Position numbers and translations under genes: made by a program. This document shows, piece by piece, positions 17,395 to 27,242 of a stretch of 64,000 bases of DNA (its first letter is position 1; every line of letters begins with the position of its first letter). The notes under the pieces are model-generated. The model was not told the origin of the DNA. It did no database searches and was given only the letters and a program-made list of their open reading frames with translations. Source of the stretch: Ferdinandcohnia sp036965045 (GTDB lineage Bacteria; Bacillota; Bacilli; Bacillales; Bacillaceae_L); the NCBI RefSeq assembly GCF_036965045.1, contig NZ_JBALOV010000013.1, forward strand, positions 98,095 to 162,094, in the 5' to 3' direction.

Positions 17395-18183
17395 TTACTC
17401 ATAAGCTACTTGAGGAAATTGGGTCGCAAATTTCCCACCACTGATATCAATTAAAGTACCGGTTATATAACCAGCCAAATCTGACGCTAAAAAACAGATG
17501 AATTGGGCAATATCTTTTTTCTCTCCCCATTTTCTGAGGGTTAGGCTGTCTAATAATCGGTCTTGCTCTTCTTGGGGGAGTTCTACAAAATGATTGAGAG
17601 TGGTTGGAACCATTCCAGCTGCATAACTGTTCACTGTAATATTCCAAGGTCCTAGCTCTCCAGCAAGAACACGTGAAAATTGCTTAACGCCCGCCTTTGA
17701 AGAAGCATATGCTGCACTTCCGATACTTGGGATGATTGCTGCAAAAGAGGCAGAATTAATAATCCGACCAAATTTCTGCTGTTTCATAATTGGAATCACT
17801 GCTTTACACATGAGGTACATTCCTTTTAAATTCACATCATGACAGAAATCCCAAATTTCCTCGGATAATGTTTCCACTTCTCCATTTCCAGCTACACCTG
17901 CATTGTTAACCAAAAGATCAATGCGGCCATACATTTTGATAGTCTTCTCAACAACTTCGGCAATCATCTTACTATCTCTTACATCACAGTAAAAAAACAT
18001 TCCCTCTAAACCCTCTTCTGTAAACTCTTGTGATAGTTGGTCAAGGTCAGCTTGGTTTACATCGATTCCTACCGTTTTTACCCCTTCTCGTGCTAAGGTC
18101 AAAATGATTTCCTTACCAATCCCTTTCCCTACTCCAGTAACAATTCCTACCCTTCCAGATAAATCAATCTCCAAATCGATCAT
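17395..18183 (-). CDS. short-chain dehydrogenase/reductase (sugar or polyol oxidoreductase)
   Basis: This 262-aa classical SDR has TGVGKGIGKE, NNAGVAG and the catalytic S...YASSK, and ends with ISGGKF. It probably oxidises or reduces a sugar, polyol or sugar acid with NAD(P). It sits 16 bases after the second permease gene, and its stop overlaps the 17402 start of the next frame, so it is part of the sugar operon. The exact substrate cannot be read from the sequence. Confidence 0.85.
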   Translation of the reverse strand: MIDLEIDLSGRVGIVTGVGKGIGKEIILTLAREGVKTVGIDVNQADLDQLSQEFTEEGLEGMFFYCDVRDSKMIAEVVEKTIKMYGRIDLLVNNAGVAGNGEVETLSEEIWDFCHDVNLKGMYLMCKAVIPIMKQQKFGRIINSASFAAIIPSIGSAAYASSKAGVKQFSRVLAGELGPWNITVNSYAAGMVPTTLNHFVELPQEEQDRLLDSLTLRKWGEKKDIAQFICFLASDLAGYITGTLIDISGGKFATQFPQVAYE

Positions 18184-18199
18184 CCTTTCTAGTTGTCAT

Positions 18200-19015
18200 T
18201 TATCCTTTTACTGCTCCAGAAGTAATTCCGCTTACAATGTATCTTTGTAAAAGCAGTGAAATAATCAAGATTGGTAGTGTAATAATAACAGCAGCTGCCA
18301 TTAGTGCTCCCCAGTTGATTTCTGAATACGAGATAAAGTTAAATACGGCAATTGGCAATGTCTTCGTGTCATCGCCAGCTAGTACCAAAGCAAACATAAA
18401 ATTATTCCAAGATAGTATAAAGGACATCATTGAAGCTGTAATGATTCCTGGTGACACTAACGGAAGTAGGATTCGAAAGAAAGCTCCTTGCAAGGTACAG
18501 CCATCGACCCTTGCTGAATCCTCAAGTTCTTGTGGCAGAGCTTCAAAAGAAGATATCATAATCCATATTATAAATGGCAGCCCGACTAACATATGACTTA
18601 AAGTCAACGCTGTATAAGTATCAACCAACCCCATTTTTGAAAATATGATAAACCAAGGTATCATAAATGAAATCCCCGGAATGATTCGAGCAATTAATAT
18701 AATGACTCCGAATTTATGCAATTTATATTTTGCAATTGCATATGCCGCTGGTAAACCCAAGACCAATCCTAGGACAGTTGATGCAAATGCAACAATAAAG
18801 CTATTGATAATAAATTTTATAAAGTCATATTGTTCAAAAACCTCTAAGTAGTTCTTAAAACTTGGTGTAAAAATAAATACGGAGTCAGTAGACATAATTT
18901 GGGCTTGGTTTTTTAGAGAGGCAATAAACATCCAGACAAACGGGAATAAAAATACTAAACTAACAAAAGCAATTAAGGTATAACGGATGATTTCCATTCT
19001 TCGCTTATGCTTCAT
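18200..19015 (-). CDS. ABC sugar transporter permease (CUT1, MalG type)
   Basis: This 271-aa inner-membrane permease has six hydrophobic segments and the EAA loop EALPQELEDSARVDGCTLQG contacting the ATPase. It starts four bases inside the preceding permease gene (ATG overlap at 19012-19015). It works with the 19012 permease and the 19980 binding protein. No ATPase gene is present in the operon; in Bacillus, CUT1 importers commonly borrow the shared ATPase MsmX. Confidence 0.9.
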   Translation of the reverse strand: MKHKRRMEIIRYTLIAFVSLVFLFPFVWMFIASLKNQAQIMSTDSVFIFTPSFKNYLEVFEQYDFIKFIINSFIVAFASTVLGLVLGLPAAYAIAKYKLHKFGVIILIARIIPGISFMIPWFIIFSKMGLVDTYTALTLSHMLVGLPFIIWIMISSFEALPQELEDSARVDGCTLQGAFFRILLPLVSPGIITASMMSFILSWNNFMFALVLAGDDTKTLPIAVFNFISYSEINWGALMAAAVIITLPILIISLLLQRYIVSGITSGAVKG

Positions 19016-19923
19016 AATGTCACCTCCGTTTTCTTACGGAATAGTAGAATCACGCAACTCATAATCAGAACTATCATAAAGAAGACCACCAAAATAGCAC
19101 TTGTATATCCTAATTTGAAATACTGAAATCCATTTGCGAAGCCGTAAATATTCAAGGTTTCAGTTGCAAATCCCGGGCCGCCTTGTGTCATGGCATAGAT
19201 TAAATCAAAATGCTTAACTGCATCAATGGATCGTAATAGAACTGCTGCAAAAATAGTAGGAGCTATTAAAGGTAATGTGACCTTCCAAAAAATTTGCCAT
19301 GAATTTGCCCCATCCACGGCTGCTGCTTCATAATTTTCATTTGGTAATTGAGAGAGACCTGCCAATGTGATTAACGTAATCATCGGTGTCCATTGCCATG
19401 TATCGACCATCGCAATCGCAGGCAGAGCCTGTTTCGGAGAAGCAAGCCATAACTGTGGATCTATTCCAAAGTACCCTATGAATTGATTCGCAAAGCCAAT
19501 GGATGGTTCAAAAATTAATAACCATACTAAGCCAATTGCAACCGGTGTGGAGACCATTGGCAGTAAAAATAATGTTTTTACAAGATTACTACCTTTAAAG
19601 TTTCTGAAGAATAATATTGCAATAGCAACTCCTAAAATGGTTTGTGTTAAAACAGCCAAAATCGTAAAGTAAAACGTTCTCCAAAAAGCGGGCCAAAACC
19701 GTGGATCATCAAATAATAGTTTCTTAAAATTGTCCAAGAAGACCCATTTAGGTGGTGATACACTAGACATACTCCAGTCAAAAAAACTTAAATAGGCCGT
19801 ATAGCCGACTGGAAATACAATCATGACAATGACAAAGAGTACGGAAGGTAACGTAAAAATATACTTAAGATGTTTTTCAATCCAAAGTTGAATAATCATC
19901 ATCCCCCTTCTATGTAAATTCAT
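19012..19923 (-). CDS. ABC sugar transporter permease (CUT1, MalF type)
   Basis: This permease of up to 303 aa has six membrane segments and an EAA-like loop (LPNENYEAAAVDGANSWQIF). AGAAGGGGG lies inside the first codons, so the true start may be an ATG at 19902 or 19899. It pairs with the downstream permease and is 56 bases from the binding-protein gene. Confidence 0.9.
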   Translation of the reverse strand: MNLHRRGMMIIQLWIEKHLKYIFTLPSVLFVIVMIVFPVGYTAYLSFFDWSMSSVSPPKWVFLDNFKKLLFDDPRFWPAFWRTFYFTILAVLTQTILGVAIAILFFRNFKGSNLVKTLFLLPMVSTPVAIGLVWLLIFEPSIGFANQFIGYFGIDPQLWLASPKQALPAIAMVDTWQWTPMITLITLAGLSQLPNENYEAAAVDGANSWQIFWKVTLPLIAPTIFAAVLLRSIDAVKHFDLIYAMTQGGPGFATETLNIYGFANGFQYFKLGYTSAILVVFFMIVLIMSCVILLFRKKTEVTL

Positions 19924-19979
19924 GAAAAGGATAAAGGGTATTAACTGATTCAGTAATACCCGTTCTACCCTATTTACTC

Positions 19980-21290
19980 CTAATTTTCGTCATCTAGTAA
20001 TTGTTGGAATTGTTTGTTGGCTTCTTTTGCTGCTGCTTCGACATCGCCACCTTCAATTCCCGTTACAATTGCTGTACCAATCATATCCCTTGCCTCATTC
20101 ACCTTGATGACCAATGGACGATCATATTCTTTCCCTATTTTATTGGATTCCGAAATGACTTGAACGAGTTCTTCAGGAAACGCTTCAGTCCCATCCGGTG
20201 AATCCCATACAGATTGTCTTGGTCCTGGGACACTTTTCTTTTGTAATTCCGCGACAATCTCTTTACTCGTTGCCCACTTGATAAACTCCCAACCGGCATC
20301 CTTATTTTCTGATTTAGCATTCATAGCGACTCCCCATGATGTCACGTTATAAGGCGTTTGTCCTTCTGGCCCTTCTGGGAAGACAGCAAATCCAACTTTG
20401 TCCCCAACTACAGATTTTTCAGGATCAAGCAGGTTCGGATAAATACTATCAGCATCGGTATACATAGCTGCTTTACCTTGAGCGAATAATCCTGCCGCTT
20501 GTGGCCAACTCATATTTAAGACTCCTGGAGGTCCAGCATCCTTCAGCAAGTTACCATAGAACTCAAACGCTTTAATGGCTTCAGGTGTATCAATCGAAGC
20601 TTTTCCGTCTACAATAAAGTCTCCACCAAATCCATATAAGTAACTAGAAAATTGTGTAACAGCTGCAGCACGTTGTCCACGTGATACCATACCGTAAAAG
20701 TCATTAGAAGGGTCATTCAGTTCTTTTGCAATTTCATATAGTTCATCTAATGTTTTAGGGGGTTGAATATTCTTTTCTTCAAATATATCTTTTCGGTAAT
20801 ATAAAATTTCACGTTCGGTAACAGTGGGTATTCCAAAAATCGTATCTCCATCTTTTAATGAGTTCACCGATGACTCTGTAAAATCTCCTAAATCCCATTC
20901 TGAATCACTTGTGTAGCTTGTTAAATCTGCAACCCAGCCGTTGAGATTAAAGAGTTTTCCTTCTTGTAAGGGTCGAATCATAAAGACATCAATACTATCA
21001 GAGCCTGCAGTAAACTCTGTGGTGAGTTTTTGTGTTAATTGATCTTCAAAATACTTTTCTAGCTTTACTTTAATACCTGACTCCTCTTCAAATTGCGGAA
21101 GTAACGGTTCGATTGCTTCTGTCCATGGGTGATTCGCGGCAACGATTCGTAATTCAACATTTTTGTTTTTCCCATCTTTTGAGTCAGATGATGGATCATC
21201 TGAAGCAGGTGTATTATTGCTGCAAGCAGCCATTAACCCTATGAATAAACCGAAAACCAGTAAAATGCTTAGCCCCCTTCTTCTTTTCAC
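19980..21290 (-). CDS. ABC sugar transporter substrate-binding lipoprotein
   Basis: This family 1 extracellular solute-binding protein is about 436 aa. It has a basic N-terminus, a hydrophobic stretch and lipobox LMAAC, followed by a Ser/Asp-rich linker. GTG at 21290 after AAAGGGGAAAAG is the better start; ATG at 21308 is in frame. The mature protein should be anchored outside the membrane and deliver a sugar or sugar acid to the two permeases. Ligand identity is unknown. Confidence 0.9.
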   Translation of the reverse strand: MKRRRGLSILLVFGLFIGLMAACSNNTPASDDPSSDSKDGKNKNVELRIVAANHPWTEAIEPLLPQFEEESGIKVKLEKYFEDQLTQKLTTEFTAGSDSIDVFMIRPLQEGKLFNLNGWVADLTSYTSDSEWDLGDFTESSVNSLKDGDTIFGIPTVTEREILYYRKDIFEEKNIQPPKTLDELYEIAKELNDPSNDFYGMVSRGQRAAAVTQFSSYLYGFGGDFIVDGKASIDTPEAIKAFEFYGNLLKDAGPPGVLNMSWPQAAGLFAQGKAAMYTDADSIYPNLLDPEKSVVGDKVGFAVFPEGPEGQTPYNVTSWGVAMNAKSENKDAGWEFIKWATSKEIVAELQKKSVPGPRQSVWDSPDGTEAFPEELVQVISESNKIGKEYDRPLVIKVNEARDMIGTAIVTGIEGGDVEAAAKEANKQFQQLLDDEN

Positions 21291-21364
21291 TATCTTTTCC
21301 CCTTTCATTTTTTAATATGGTTAAGACATAAAGCACTCTCATATAAGCCCTTACGTCGTGTACC

Positions 21365-22264
21365 CTATAAAAAATATTCTTGGACCTTCTCCTTCAAGAA
21401 ATCTACTGATTCCTGCATCTCCTCTAGACCATTTACACCATCTTCGATTGAAATCCAGCCCGTAAAATGGATATTAGATAACAACTTAAAAATACCATCA
21501 TAATTAATAATTCCCTTTCCAATAACACCATGTGCCAATCCTTCAGAATATCCTTGTACCAAATGGGTTTCGATGTCTTTCAAGGTATATCCCTCTTTTA
21601 TATACCGATCACTCGCATGCATCGTTATTAATCGATGCTTTACTTTTTCCAATAACTCAAGAGGATCATCTCCGGCAAAAACAGCATTTGACGGATCAAA
21701 GTTCACGCCAAACCAATCTGACGAGATCCCTTCGATAATTTCTAAAAAAATATCTGACTTCTGGGCAAATTCCGGATAAATCCAATGCCCGTCTTTATAA
21801 TGGTTTTCCATTACTAAATAAACTTGTTTCCTTTCTGCATACGGTATTAATTCATGTATACATTCTATTGTCCATTTTATTCCGTCTTCTCTCGTTACTT
21901 CAGGTCTTCTTTGACCCGATAACACACGACAGCTCCTGAAATCATCTGGTCCAAGAATGGCCATCACATCAATCATTTTTTTCATCTTGTCTACTTCGTT
22001 TTGTCGATAAGAACTTTCAGGATGAGTAAAATCCGGTGAAGCACACATCATTGGAATGGGAAGATTTACTGCACTGGCTGCTTCTTTTACTTTTTCCAAA
22101 TAGGTTCTCTCCGTTGATTGTAAGAATGTTGGGTACATTTCCATTCCATCTGCCCCAAGTGTTCCGGCTTGCTCAATCCATTCAAACACATCCATTTTTC
22201 CATTTGATAAATCATCGATATACCCTTTAGGGAAAACTGATATTTTGACTTTGTTTTCTTTCAT
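21365..22264 (-). CDS. sugar phosphate isomerase/epimerase (xylose isomerase-like TIM barrel)
   Basis: This 299-aa AP-endonuclease-2-type TIM barrel has the likely metal ligands in MENH, NFDPSN, TMHASD and SIEDG. Family members are 3-epimerases, isomerases or inosose dehydratases acting on keto sugars or cyclitols. It lies between the dehydrogenase gene (36 bases) and the binding-protein gene in the sugar operon, suggesting the imported sugar is oxidised and then isomerised. The precise reaction cannot be assigned. Confidence 0.82.
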   Translation of the reverse strand: MKENKVKISVFPKGYIDDLSNGKMDVFEWIEQAGTLGADGMEMYPTFLQSTERTYLEKVKEAASAVNLPIPMMCASPDFTHPESSYRQNEVDKMKKMIDVMAILGPDDFRSCRVLSGQRRPEVTREDGIKWTIECIHELIPYAERKQVYLVMENHYKDGHWIYPEFAQKSDIFLEIIEGISSDWFGVNFDPSNAVFAGDDPLELLEKVKHRLITMHASDRYIKEGYTLKDIETHLVQGYSEGLAHGVIGKGIINYDGIFKLLSNIHFTGWISIEDGVNGLEEMQESVDFLKEKVQEYFL

Positions 22265-22300
22265 CGATTTCTCCTTTGTCGAGATATGACTTTGATAAAG

Positions 22301-23335
22301 CTAGTTTGGAATAATAACAGATTTAGCGTGTTCTAAGGAATCCATATCATGGAATGCATGCTGCCAATCATCGAGTGAATAAATCTTCGCCATTGGTAAT
22401 GGATCAATTTCACCTTTCTGCATAAGTAATAATACCTTCTCCCACATTGGATAAGTATGGCTAAAAGAACCTTGCAATCTCGCAGCTTTTTGAATAAGTG
22501 GATCAAGACTGAAACCAATGGGTTCTGGTCCCCAGCCAATTTTTGTAATTTGTCCAGCAGGTCGAACAATTTCGATACTCTGCTTCAACGTTTGACTTAC
22601 ACCAACAGCATCAAGCACTAAATCAGCACCAAAACCATCTCCATATTTGGTAATCTCACGTACAACATCCTGCTTTTCCGCTATAATTACTTCATCTGCA
22701 CCGAATCGTTTGGCGACTTCTAGTCGTTTTGCATCCTTTTCTAAACCAACAACTGTTAATTTTCCAGGTGCAAACAATCTAGCAATCTGAACACACATTA
22801 ATCCAATTGGGCCAGGACCAAATATGACAACATGGTCTCCAGGTCGAATTCGTGAATGATGGGCAACTGCATTATAGGCAACACATGATGGTTCCGTTAA
22901 CGCCGCTTTTTCAAATGGAATACCATCTGGTATGTGATGAACAATGGCTTCCCTTGTTTTCACATATTGAGCCATGGCCCCATCGGTTAAAACGCCAAAC
23001 CCTTTCCGGTCTGGACAAAGATTATATAAACCTGTTTTGCAATACATACAGGTTTCACAAACATATGAAGGTGTCTCGCTTACAACCCGGTCTCCCTTTT
23101 TAAATTGAGTGACTTCAGCACCGACATCTTCAACCATACCGGCAAATTCATGTCCTAAAATAACAGGTCGTTTCACAGCAAAGCCTTGTATATCATGGTA
23201 CATATGCAAGTCACTGCCACAAACACCAACTGCTTTCACTTTTAATAAAATGTCTTTTGGTCCTATTTTCGGGATGGGTACCTCTTGAATCTCTACCCTG
23301 TGCTTACCAGAGTCATAGTTTACAAGCGCTTTCAT
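22301..23335 (-). CDS. zinc-dependent alcohol/polyol dehydrogenase (MDR), in frame with the upstream LacI gene
   Basis: This 344-aa medium-chain dehydrogenase has catalytic zinc ligands in VCGSD and GHE, a structural zinc site CETCMYCKTGLYNLC, and the NAD motif GPGPIGLM. It resembles sorbitol, threonine or butanediol dehydrogenases. It starts at ATG 23335, five bases after AAAAGGTGAT, so it can be translated on its own. No stop separates it from the LacI-type frame upstream, so a fused product of 687 aa is also possible. It probably oxidises the imported sugar or polyol. Confidence 0.85.
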   Translation of the reverse strand: MKALVNYDSGKHRVEIQEVPIPKIGPKDILLKVKAVGVCGSDLHMYHDIQGFAVKRPVILGHEFAGMVEDVGAEVTQFKKGDRVVSETPSYVCETCMYCKTGLYNLCPDRKGFGVLTDGAMAQYVKTREAIVHHIPDGIPFEKAALTEPSCVAYNAVAHHSRIRPGDHVVIFGPGPIGLMCVQIARLFAPGKLTVVGLEKDAKRLEVAKRFGADEVIIAEKQDVVREITKYGDGFGADLVLDAVGVSQTLKQSIEIVRPAGQITKIGWGPEPIGFSLDPLIQKAARLQGSFSHTYPMWEKVLLLMQKGEIDPLPMAKIYSLDDWQHAFHDMDSLEHAKSVIIPN

Positions 23336-24364
23336 TTCATCACCTTTTCTATATTCATTTTTGGGAGACGAAGAATTACCTATGATTATATTGGGTTCTA
23401 GTAAGATTTGAATGGATGGTTGCTGTCCTTCACTATTCAGTTGTTCTAACAGCAATGTTGCAGCACTTCTCCCAATTTCACGTGGAGATTGGGCAACGGC
23501 TGTCACTTTCGGAACAATCAAATCCCATTCATACTCTAGTTCACCGAATGAGACAACCGTAAGTTGTTCTGGAATAATAATCTTGTAATTTTGGCACGCC
23601 TTTAACACACCTGCAGTCATATTATTGTTAGAAGAAATAATAGCCGTAGGTTGAGTTGAAGTTGAAAGGAAAGATTTTACTGCTTGTTGTCCTCCTTCAT
23701 ACGTAAAGTCACCAACAAACTGGTGTCTCGTCGAAAGCCCATATTTCACAAGCGACTTTAAAACCGCCTGATGGCGAAGTCTTCCGTGAATGGTATTCAA
23801 ATCTCCATGTACTACACCTATTTCCTTATGACCTAATGCATATAAATATGTAACTAGTTTTTCCATACCAATCATGTTGTCATCTGCTACGATATTGACT
23901 GGCAGATGAGAAATAGGTCGGTCGACAAGAACAATTGGAATCTTTCTGTTTGCTAATAAAAGAATGTCTTCATTGACATGTCCAGTCGAACAAAGAATGA
24001 TTCCGTCAACACGTTGCTCATAAAACATTTGTAGATTTTTTCGTTCAATATTAGGATTTTCATTAGTGGAGCTGATGATGAGTAAATAGTTTTTTTCAAA
24101 GATCACTTCTTCGATTCCTTTTGCTAAAGTCATCTGGAAGGGATTTGTTAGGTTAGATAGTAGAACAGCAATTGTTTTCGTAACGGATGACTTCAAACTT
24201 CTTGCTATCAGGTTTGGGGAGTATTGTAGGATTTTAATTGCTTCATGTACTTTCTGTTTCAGTTCAGTATGGACGTTACCAGTATTATTGATGACCTTAG
24301 ATACAGTCCCGATAGACACGCCAGCTAACTCTGCAACATCTCGTATCGTCACTTTTTTATTCAT
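23336..24364 (-). CDS. LacI-family transcriptional regulator, frame runs into the dehydrogenase without a stop
   Basis: The N-terminal HTH reads VTIRDVAELAGVSIGTVSKV, followed by a periplasmic-binding-protein-like sensor up to about residue 330 (LLEPNIIIGNSSS). That is the usual length for the family, so a stop would be expected about here. Instead the frame continues through NEYRKGDE into the dehydrogenase's own start Met. A palindrome TGAAACGTTTCA lies 26 bases before the start and is a likely operator. It probably represses the sugar operon and itself. Confidence 0.85.
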
Positions 24365-24389
24365 GGTATCTTCCTATTTTATTATTGAA

Positions 24390-24401
24390 TGAAACGTTTC
24401 A
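24390..24401. promoter_or_regulatory. LacI-type operator palindrome
   Basis: TGAAACGTTTCA is a perfect 12-base palindrome with the central CG of LacI/CcpA-family operators, just upstream of the LacI-type gene. It could be read by that regulator or by CcpA. Neither is demonstrated. Confidence 0.6.
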
Positions 24402-24571
24402 TCGAGTAGAGCATAACAACCAATTATAATATTGTCAATTCATAAAACATTCAAAAAATGACGATTTCATTTGTAATAATTTTAATGAAAACCTTGAATT
24501 TCAGGGTTATTTACCAATTTTATAGTTAGAGAGGGTATAATGAATTTTTTCATAGACTGGATTCGACATTA

Positions 24572-24612
24572 TTAAAAATAAAAATGACACCATTCGTATC
24601 GATGATGTCATT
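24572..24612 (-). terminator. terminator after lspA
   Basis: The arms AATGACATCAT and ATGGTGTCATT are followed by a T-rich tract on the minus strand. It lies 23 bases beyond the lspA stop. Confidence 0.75.
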
Positions 24613-24634
24613 GGACCTAGTTTATGTAAAATGT

Positions 24635-25159
24635 TTAATTACTTTCTTTAATAAATCTGTTTATTTCAGCCCTTTTCTTTTTTACGGGTTCAAGTATTAT
24701 GGAGTCTACTAAAATCAGAACGATGCCGACATTGAGGGCATAATCTGCTAGATTAAGGATACCTCCACCGGATTGAAAGTTGATAAAATCTGTTACTTGA
24801 TTAAATACGATCCGGTCAATGGCATTTCCGATTGCACCACCAATATAAAGTCCAGACCCTAATTCCATAATGACCCCATATATATGACCCTTCTTATGCA
24901 TATAAATGAAAATACCGACTACGATAATTGCAACAGGTACAAACAGGCGACCATACCCTTCAAACAATCCCAAAGCTGCCCCGCTATTTTGATAGTGAGT
25001 AAAATGAAGAATACCCTCCCACACTATGAGAGTGTCTCCAACTTCTAAAGAGGCTCGAACCAAATATTTTGAAACTTGATCAATGATAATGGCAATTATA
25101 GCTGCAGAATAGAAATGGATAAGAATCACACTTTCTAGTGTATTAATAGTTAAATTCAT
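24635..25159 (-). CDS. lspA: lipoprotein signal peptidase (signal peptidase II)
   Basis: This 174-aa four-helix membrane aspartyl protease cleaves prolipoproteins. Family boxes are visible: DQVSKYLV, NSGAALGLF, the first catalytic Asp in GNAIDRI with VTDFINF, and the second in LNLADYALNVG. It is isolated rather than in the usual ileS-lspA-rluD setting, so it may be an extra copy. The start is not marked by a strong ribosome site. Confidence 0.9.
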   Translation of the reverse strand: MNLTINTLESVILIHFYSAAIIAIIIDQVSKYLVRASLEVGDTLIVWEGILHFTHYQNSGAALGLFEGYGRLFVPVAIIVVGIFIYMHKKGHIYGVIMELGSGLYIGGAIGNAIDRIVFNQVTDFINFQSGGGILNLADYALNVGIVLILVDSIILEPVKKKRAEINRFIKESN

Positions 25160-25310
25160 TTTAATCTATGAATACTGGTTAATACAATTTTTTGCTTTAC
25201 AAGCATAACCAAATTTCATGTATGATAAAGCACCATGGCATACTCTATACTATTTTATTTGTATTTCAAATTTATCATATACATCATCAGACATACGAAT
25301 GATTTTAAAG

Positions 25311-25350
25311 ATATGACAAAAAAGCAGCCCTGCAAACCAGGACTACTTTC
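25311..25350 (-). terminator. terminator after the pnuC-nadR operon
   Basis: Imperfect arms AAAGTAGTCCTGG and CAGGGCTGCTTT are followed by T6 on the minus strand, about 105 bases past the nadR stop. Confidence 0.65.
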
Positions 25351-25455
25351 AAATTCTTATTAGTATTTATATCTGTTCGATTTTCTCATTTTTGTAACTG
25401 TACCTTTCTCGAATAACTCATCAATACTAGGAGTCAAAATTAGCATTTTATATAT

Positions 25456-26487
25456 TTAATTCGAAACCCCTAACCTTCCACGTATCAAGTCAATCGCCTT
25501 TTCGAAACGCTCTTGATAGGTCCCGCTAATGCTTACGAATGGAATTTTATATTCATTCAACAATTCCTTCAAGCGCTGATTATTTTCTTCTCGAACCTGT
25601 TGTTCCCCATGCACCCTTAATCCATCATCCACCCATTTGACGTCAGGTTCTAAAAATAGACATAGATCATATTGTTGGTTCTTGGCAATTTCGTTTAGGA
25701 CCTGTTGCGTTTTTTGATTATATAATTCTGAGTAGAATTGAGTGACAGCTGCCTCAGTGTCAATAAAGACAATTTTATTTGCTTGTTTACTAGCTTCATA
25801 CTCTTTTAGTTTATGACCGTATGCAATGAGAGGGTAATCCTCGTCTATCATAATTCCATCACAACCTCCCAACTCTTCACAGATATCCCTGCCATATTCG
25901 CTTACATAGGTCGTGTTATAAATAAGTGCTAAATTTCTCGTAAGCGTTGATTTTCCACAGCTTTCAGTGCCCAATATGACAACCTTTTTAACGAAATATG
26001 GTTTCGTTACCTTAGGAATGTAGTGCCAGTAATGAAAAACACCCTTTTTTCGAATCTCAGTTGCCGATATCGGAACCTGTTCCCGTTTTTCATCAATCAA
26101 AACATGCGTTGCCTCAGGATATAATTCTTGAAAAATCGGGTCATATCCCTTTTCAGAGCTGAACACCACATCAATGTTTTTCCCGATTGCCTCTTTTATT
26201 TTAATTGACCCTTCTTTCCAATTGTAATCTTCATTTCCATCATGATCCTCTACTTCAATGACTTTAACGTTCGTCATTTCCTTCGTTAGTTGGGAAAGCC
26301 AACGTAGCCGGATCCGACTTGGAATATAAGGAAGCTCGCTCCCTTCACAAAGCTCCTGGTCCCTTTTTTCGCTATGAGACAACACGACAAACAATTCTTC
26401 TACCATCGTGGAGGCTTTGATAATGGCGTACACATGACCTTGATGCAAAGGTAAAAACTTTCCACCGTAAAATCCAACCTTTTTCAT
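25456..26487 (-). CDS. nadR: NadR-type NMN adenylyltransferase / ribosylnicotinamide kinase
   Basis: This 343-aa bifunctional enzyme lacks the N-terminal repressor domain of enterobacterial NadR. Residues 1-160 form a nucleotidyltransferase with GGKFLPLHQGH (HxGH motif), which adenylylates NMN to NAD. From about 165 a P-loop kinase, GTESCGKST, phosphorylates nicotinamide riboside. The start overlaps the pnuC stop by four bases, so translation is coupled. With PnuC it forms a complete nicotinamide riboside to NAD route. Confidence 0.93.
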   Translation of the reverse strand: MKKVGFYGGKFLPLHQGHVYAIIKASTMVEELFVVLSHSEKRDQELCEGSELPYIPSRIRLRWLSQLTKEMTNVKVIEVEDHDGNEDYNWKEGSIKIKEAIGKNIDVVFSSEKGYDPIFQELYPEATHVLIDEKREQVPISATEIRKKGVFHYWHYIPKVTKPYFVKKVVILGTESCGKSTLTRNLALIYNTTYVSEYGRDICEELGGCDGIMIDEDYPLIAYGHKLKEYEASKQANKIVFIDTEAAVTQFYSELYNQKTQQVLNEIAKNQQYDLCLFLEPDVKWVDDGLRVHGEQQVREENNQRLKELLNEYKIPFVSISGTYQERFEKAIDLIRGRLGVSN

Positions 26488-27182
26488 GAAACTTCCTCCT
26501 TCTTCTGCTTTTTATACACTTTCGACCAGTTGTAATAGCCGTAAATACTATTGATCAGAAAGGCCGACCACATGACAAGCATCGATACATCGTTTCCTCC
26601 TTGTAAAGCCAATGCCTTCAGCCAAAGTGCAATGGAAAGTACATTCACCGCAATCCAAAATAACCATTGCTCAGTGAAACGTTTGAGCATTAAAATCTGA
26701 GCAATCACCGATAATGTGGTCGTTGCCGAATCAATCCAGACTACATTGCCGCCTATTTTTTCTAGAAGGTAAGCATATAGAACAAAAATGACTAGGAATG
26801 AAGATAATGTAAGGGTCCATCCTTTTTTTGTTAAAGCACTGACTTGAATTTCTTCCCCTTGTACAGTTTGTTTTGTTTTATGTTGATTCCATAAATAAAG
26901 TCCTACAAACTGTAATGGAAAATAAAACAAGGCATTTAACATGACCTCGCCATAGAGGCCATATCCGTAAGAGATATGGGCATACGTTCCGGTTTGGATA
27001 ATTCCAAAATAGTAATTACTTATCTTCCCTTTCGCAACCAACACAACACAAAGCATACCGGCAATCGATGTAATGAATCCAAGAATTGTATCATCCCAGA
27101 CAAAAAACAAATACACATTTACAAGCGTAAACGTTACAAGCCAGAGCTTCTCAAATAAGGTCCAGTCTTTTAAGAGTTTCAT
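26484..27182 (-). CDS. pnuC: nicotinamide riboside transporter
   Basis: This 232-aa integral membrane PnuC-family protein has seven or so hydrophobic helices. The family signature WIAVNVLSIALWL is followed by LINSIYGYYNW at the C-terminus. It lets nicotinamide riboside enter by facilitated diffusion, trapped by NadR phosphorylation. It is the first gene of the pnuC-nadR operon, with a 19-base palindrome 26 bases before its start. Confidence 0.93.
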   Translation of the reverse strand: MKLLKDWTLFEKLWLVTFTLVNVYLFFVWDDTILGFITSIAGMLCVVLVAKGKISNYYFGIIQTGTYAHISYGYGLYGEVMLNALFYFPLQFVGLYLWNQHKTKQTVQGEEIQVSALTKKGWTLTLSSFLVIFVLYAYLLEKIGGNVVWIDSATTTLSVIAQILMLKRFTEQWLFWIAVNVLSIALWLKALALQGGNDVSMLVMWSAFLINSIYGYYNWSKVYKKQKKEEVS

Positions 27183-27207
27183 TTTTCTTCACTCCTTACT
27201 AATTATT

Positions 27208-27226
27208 AATTAACGAATTGTTAATT
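27208..27226. promoter_or_regulatory. candidate NrtR operator in front of pnuC-nadR
   Basis: The palindrome AATTAAC-N5-GTTAATT matches the site in front of the Nudix regulator gene (ATTAAC-N5-GTTAAT at 28056-28072). Shared sequence and spacing support one regulator acting on both. Confidence 0.65.
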
Positions 27227-27242
27227 GTAATAAAGAAAAAAA

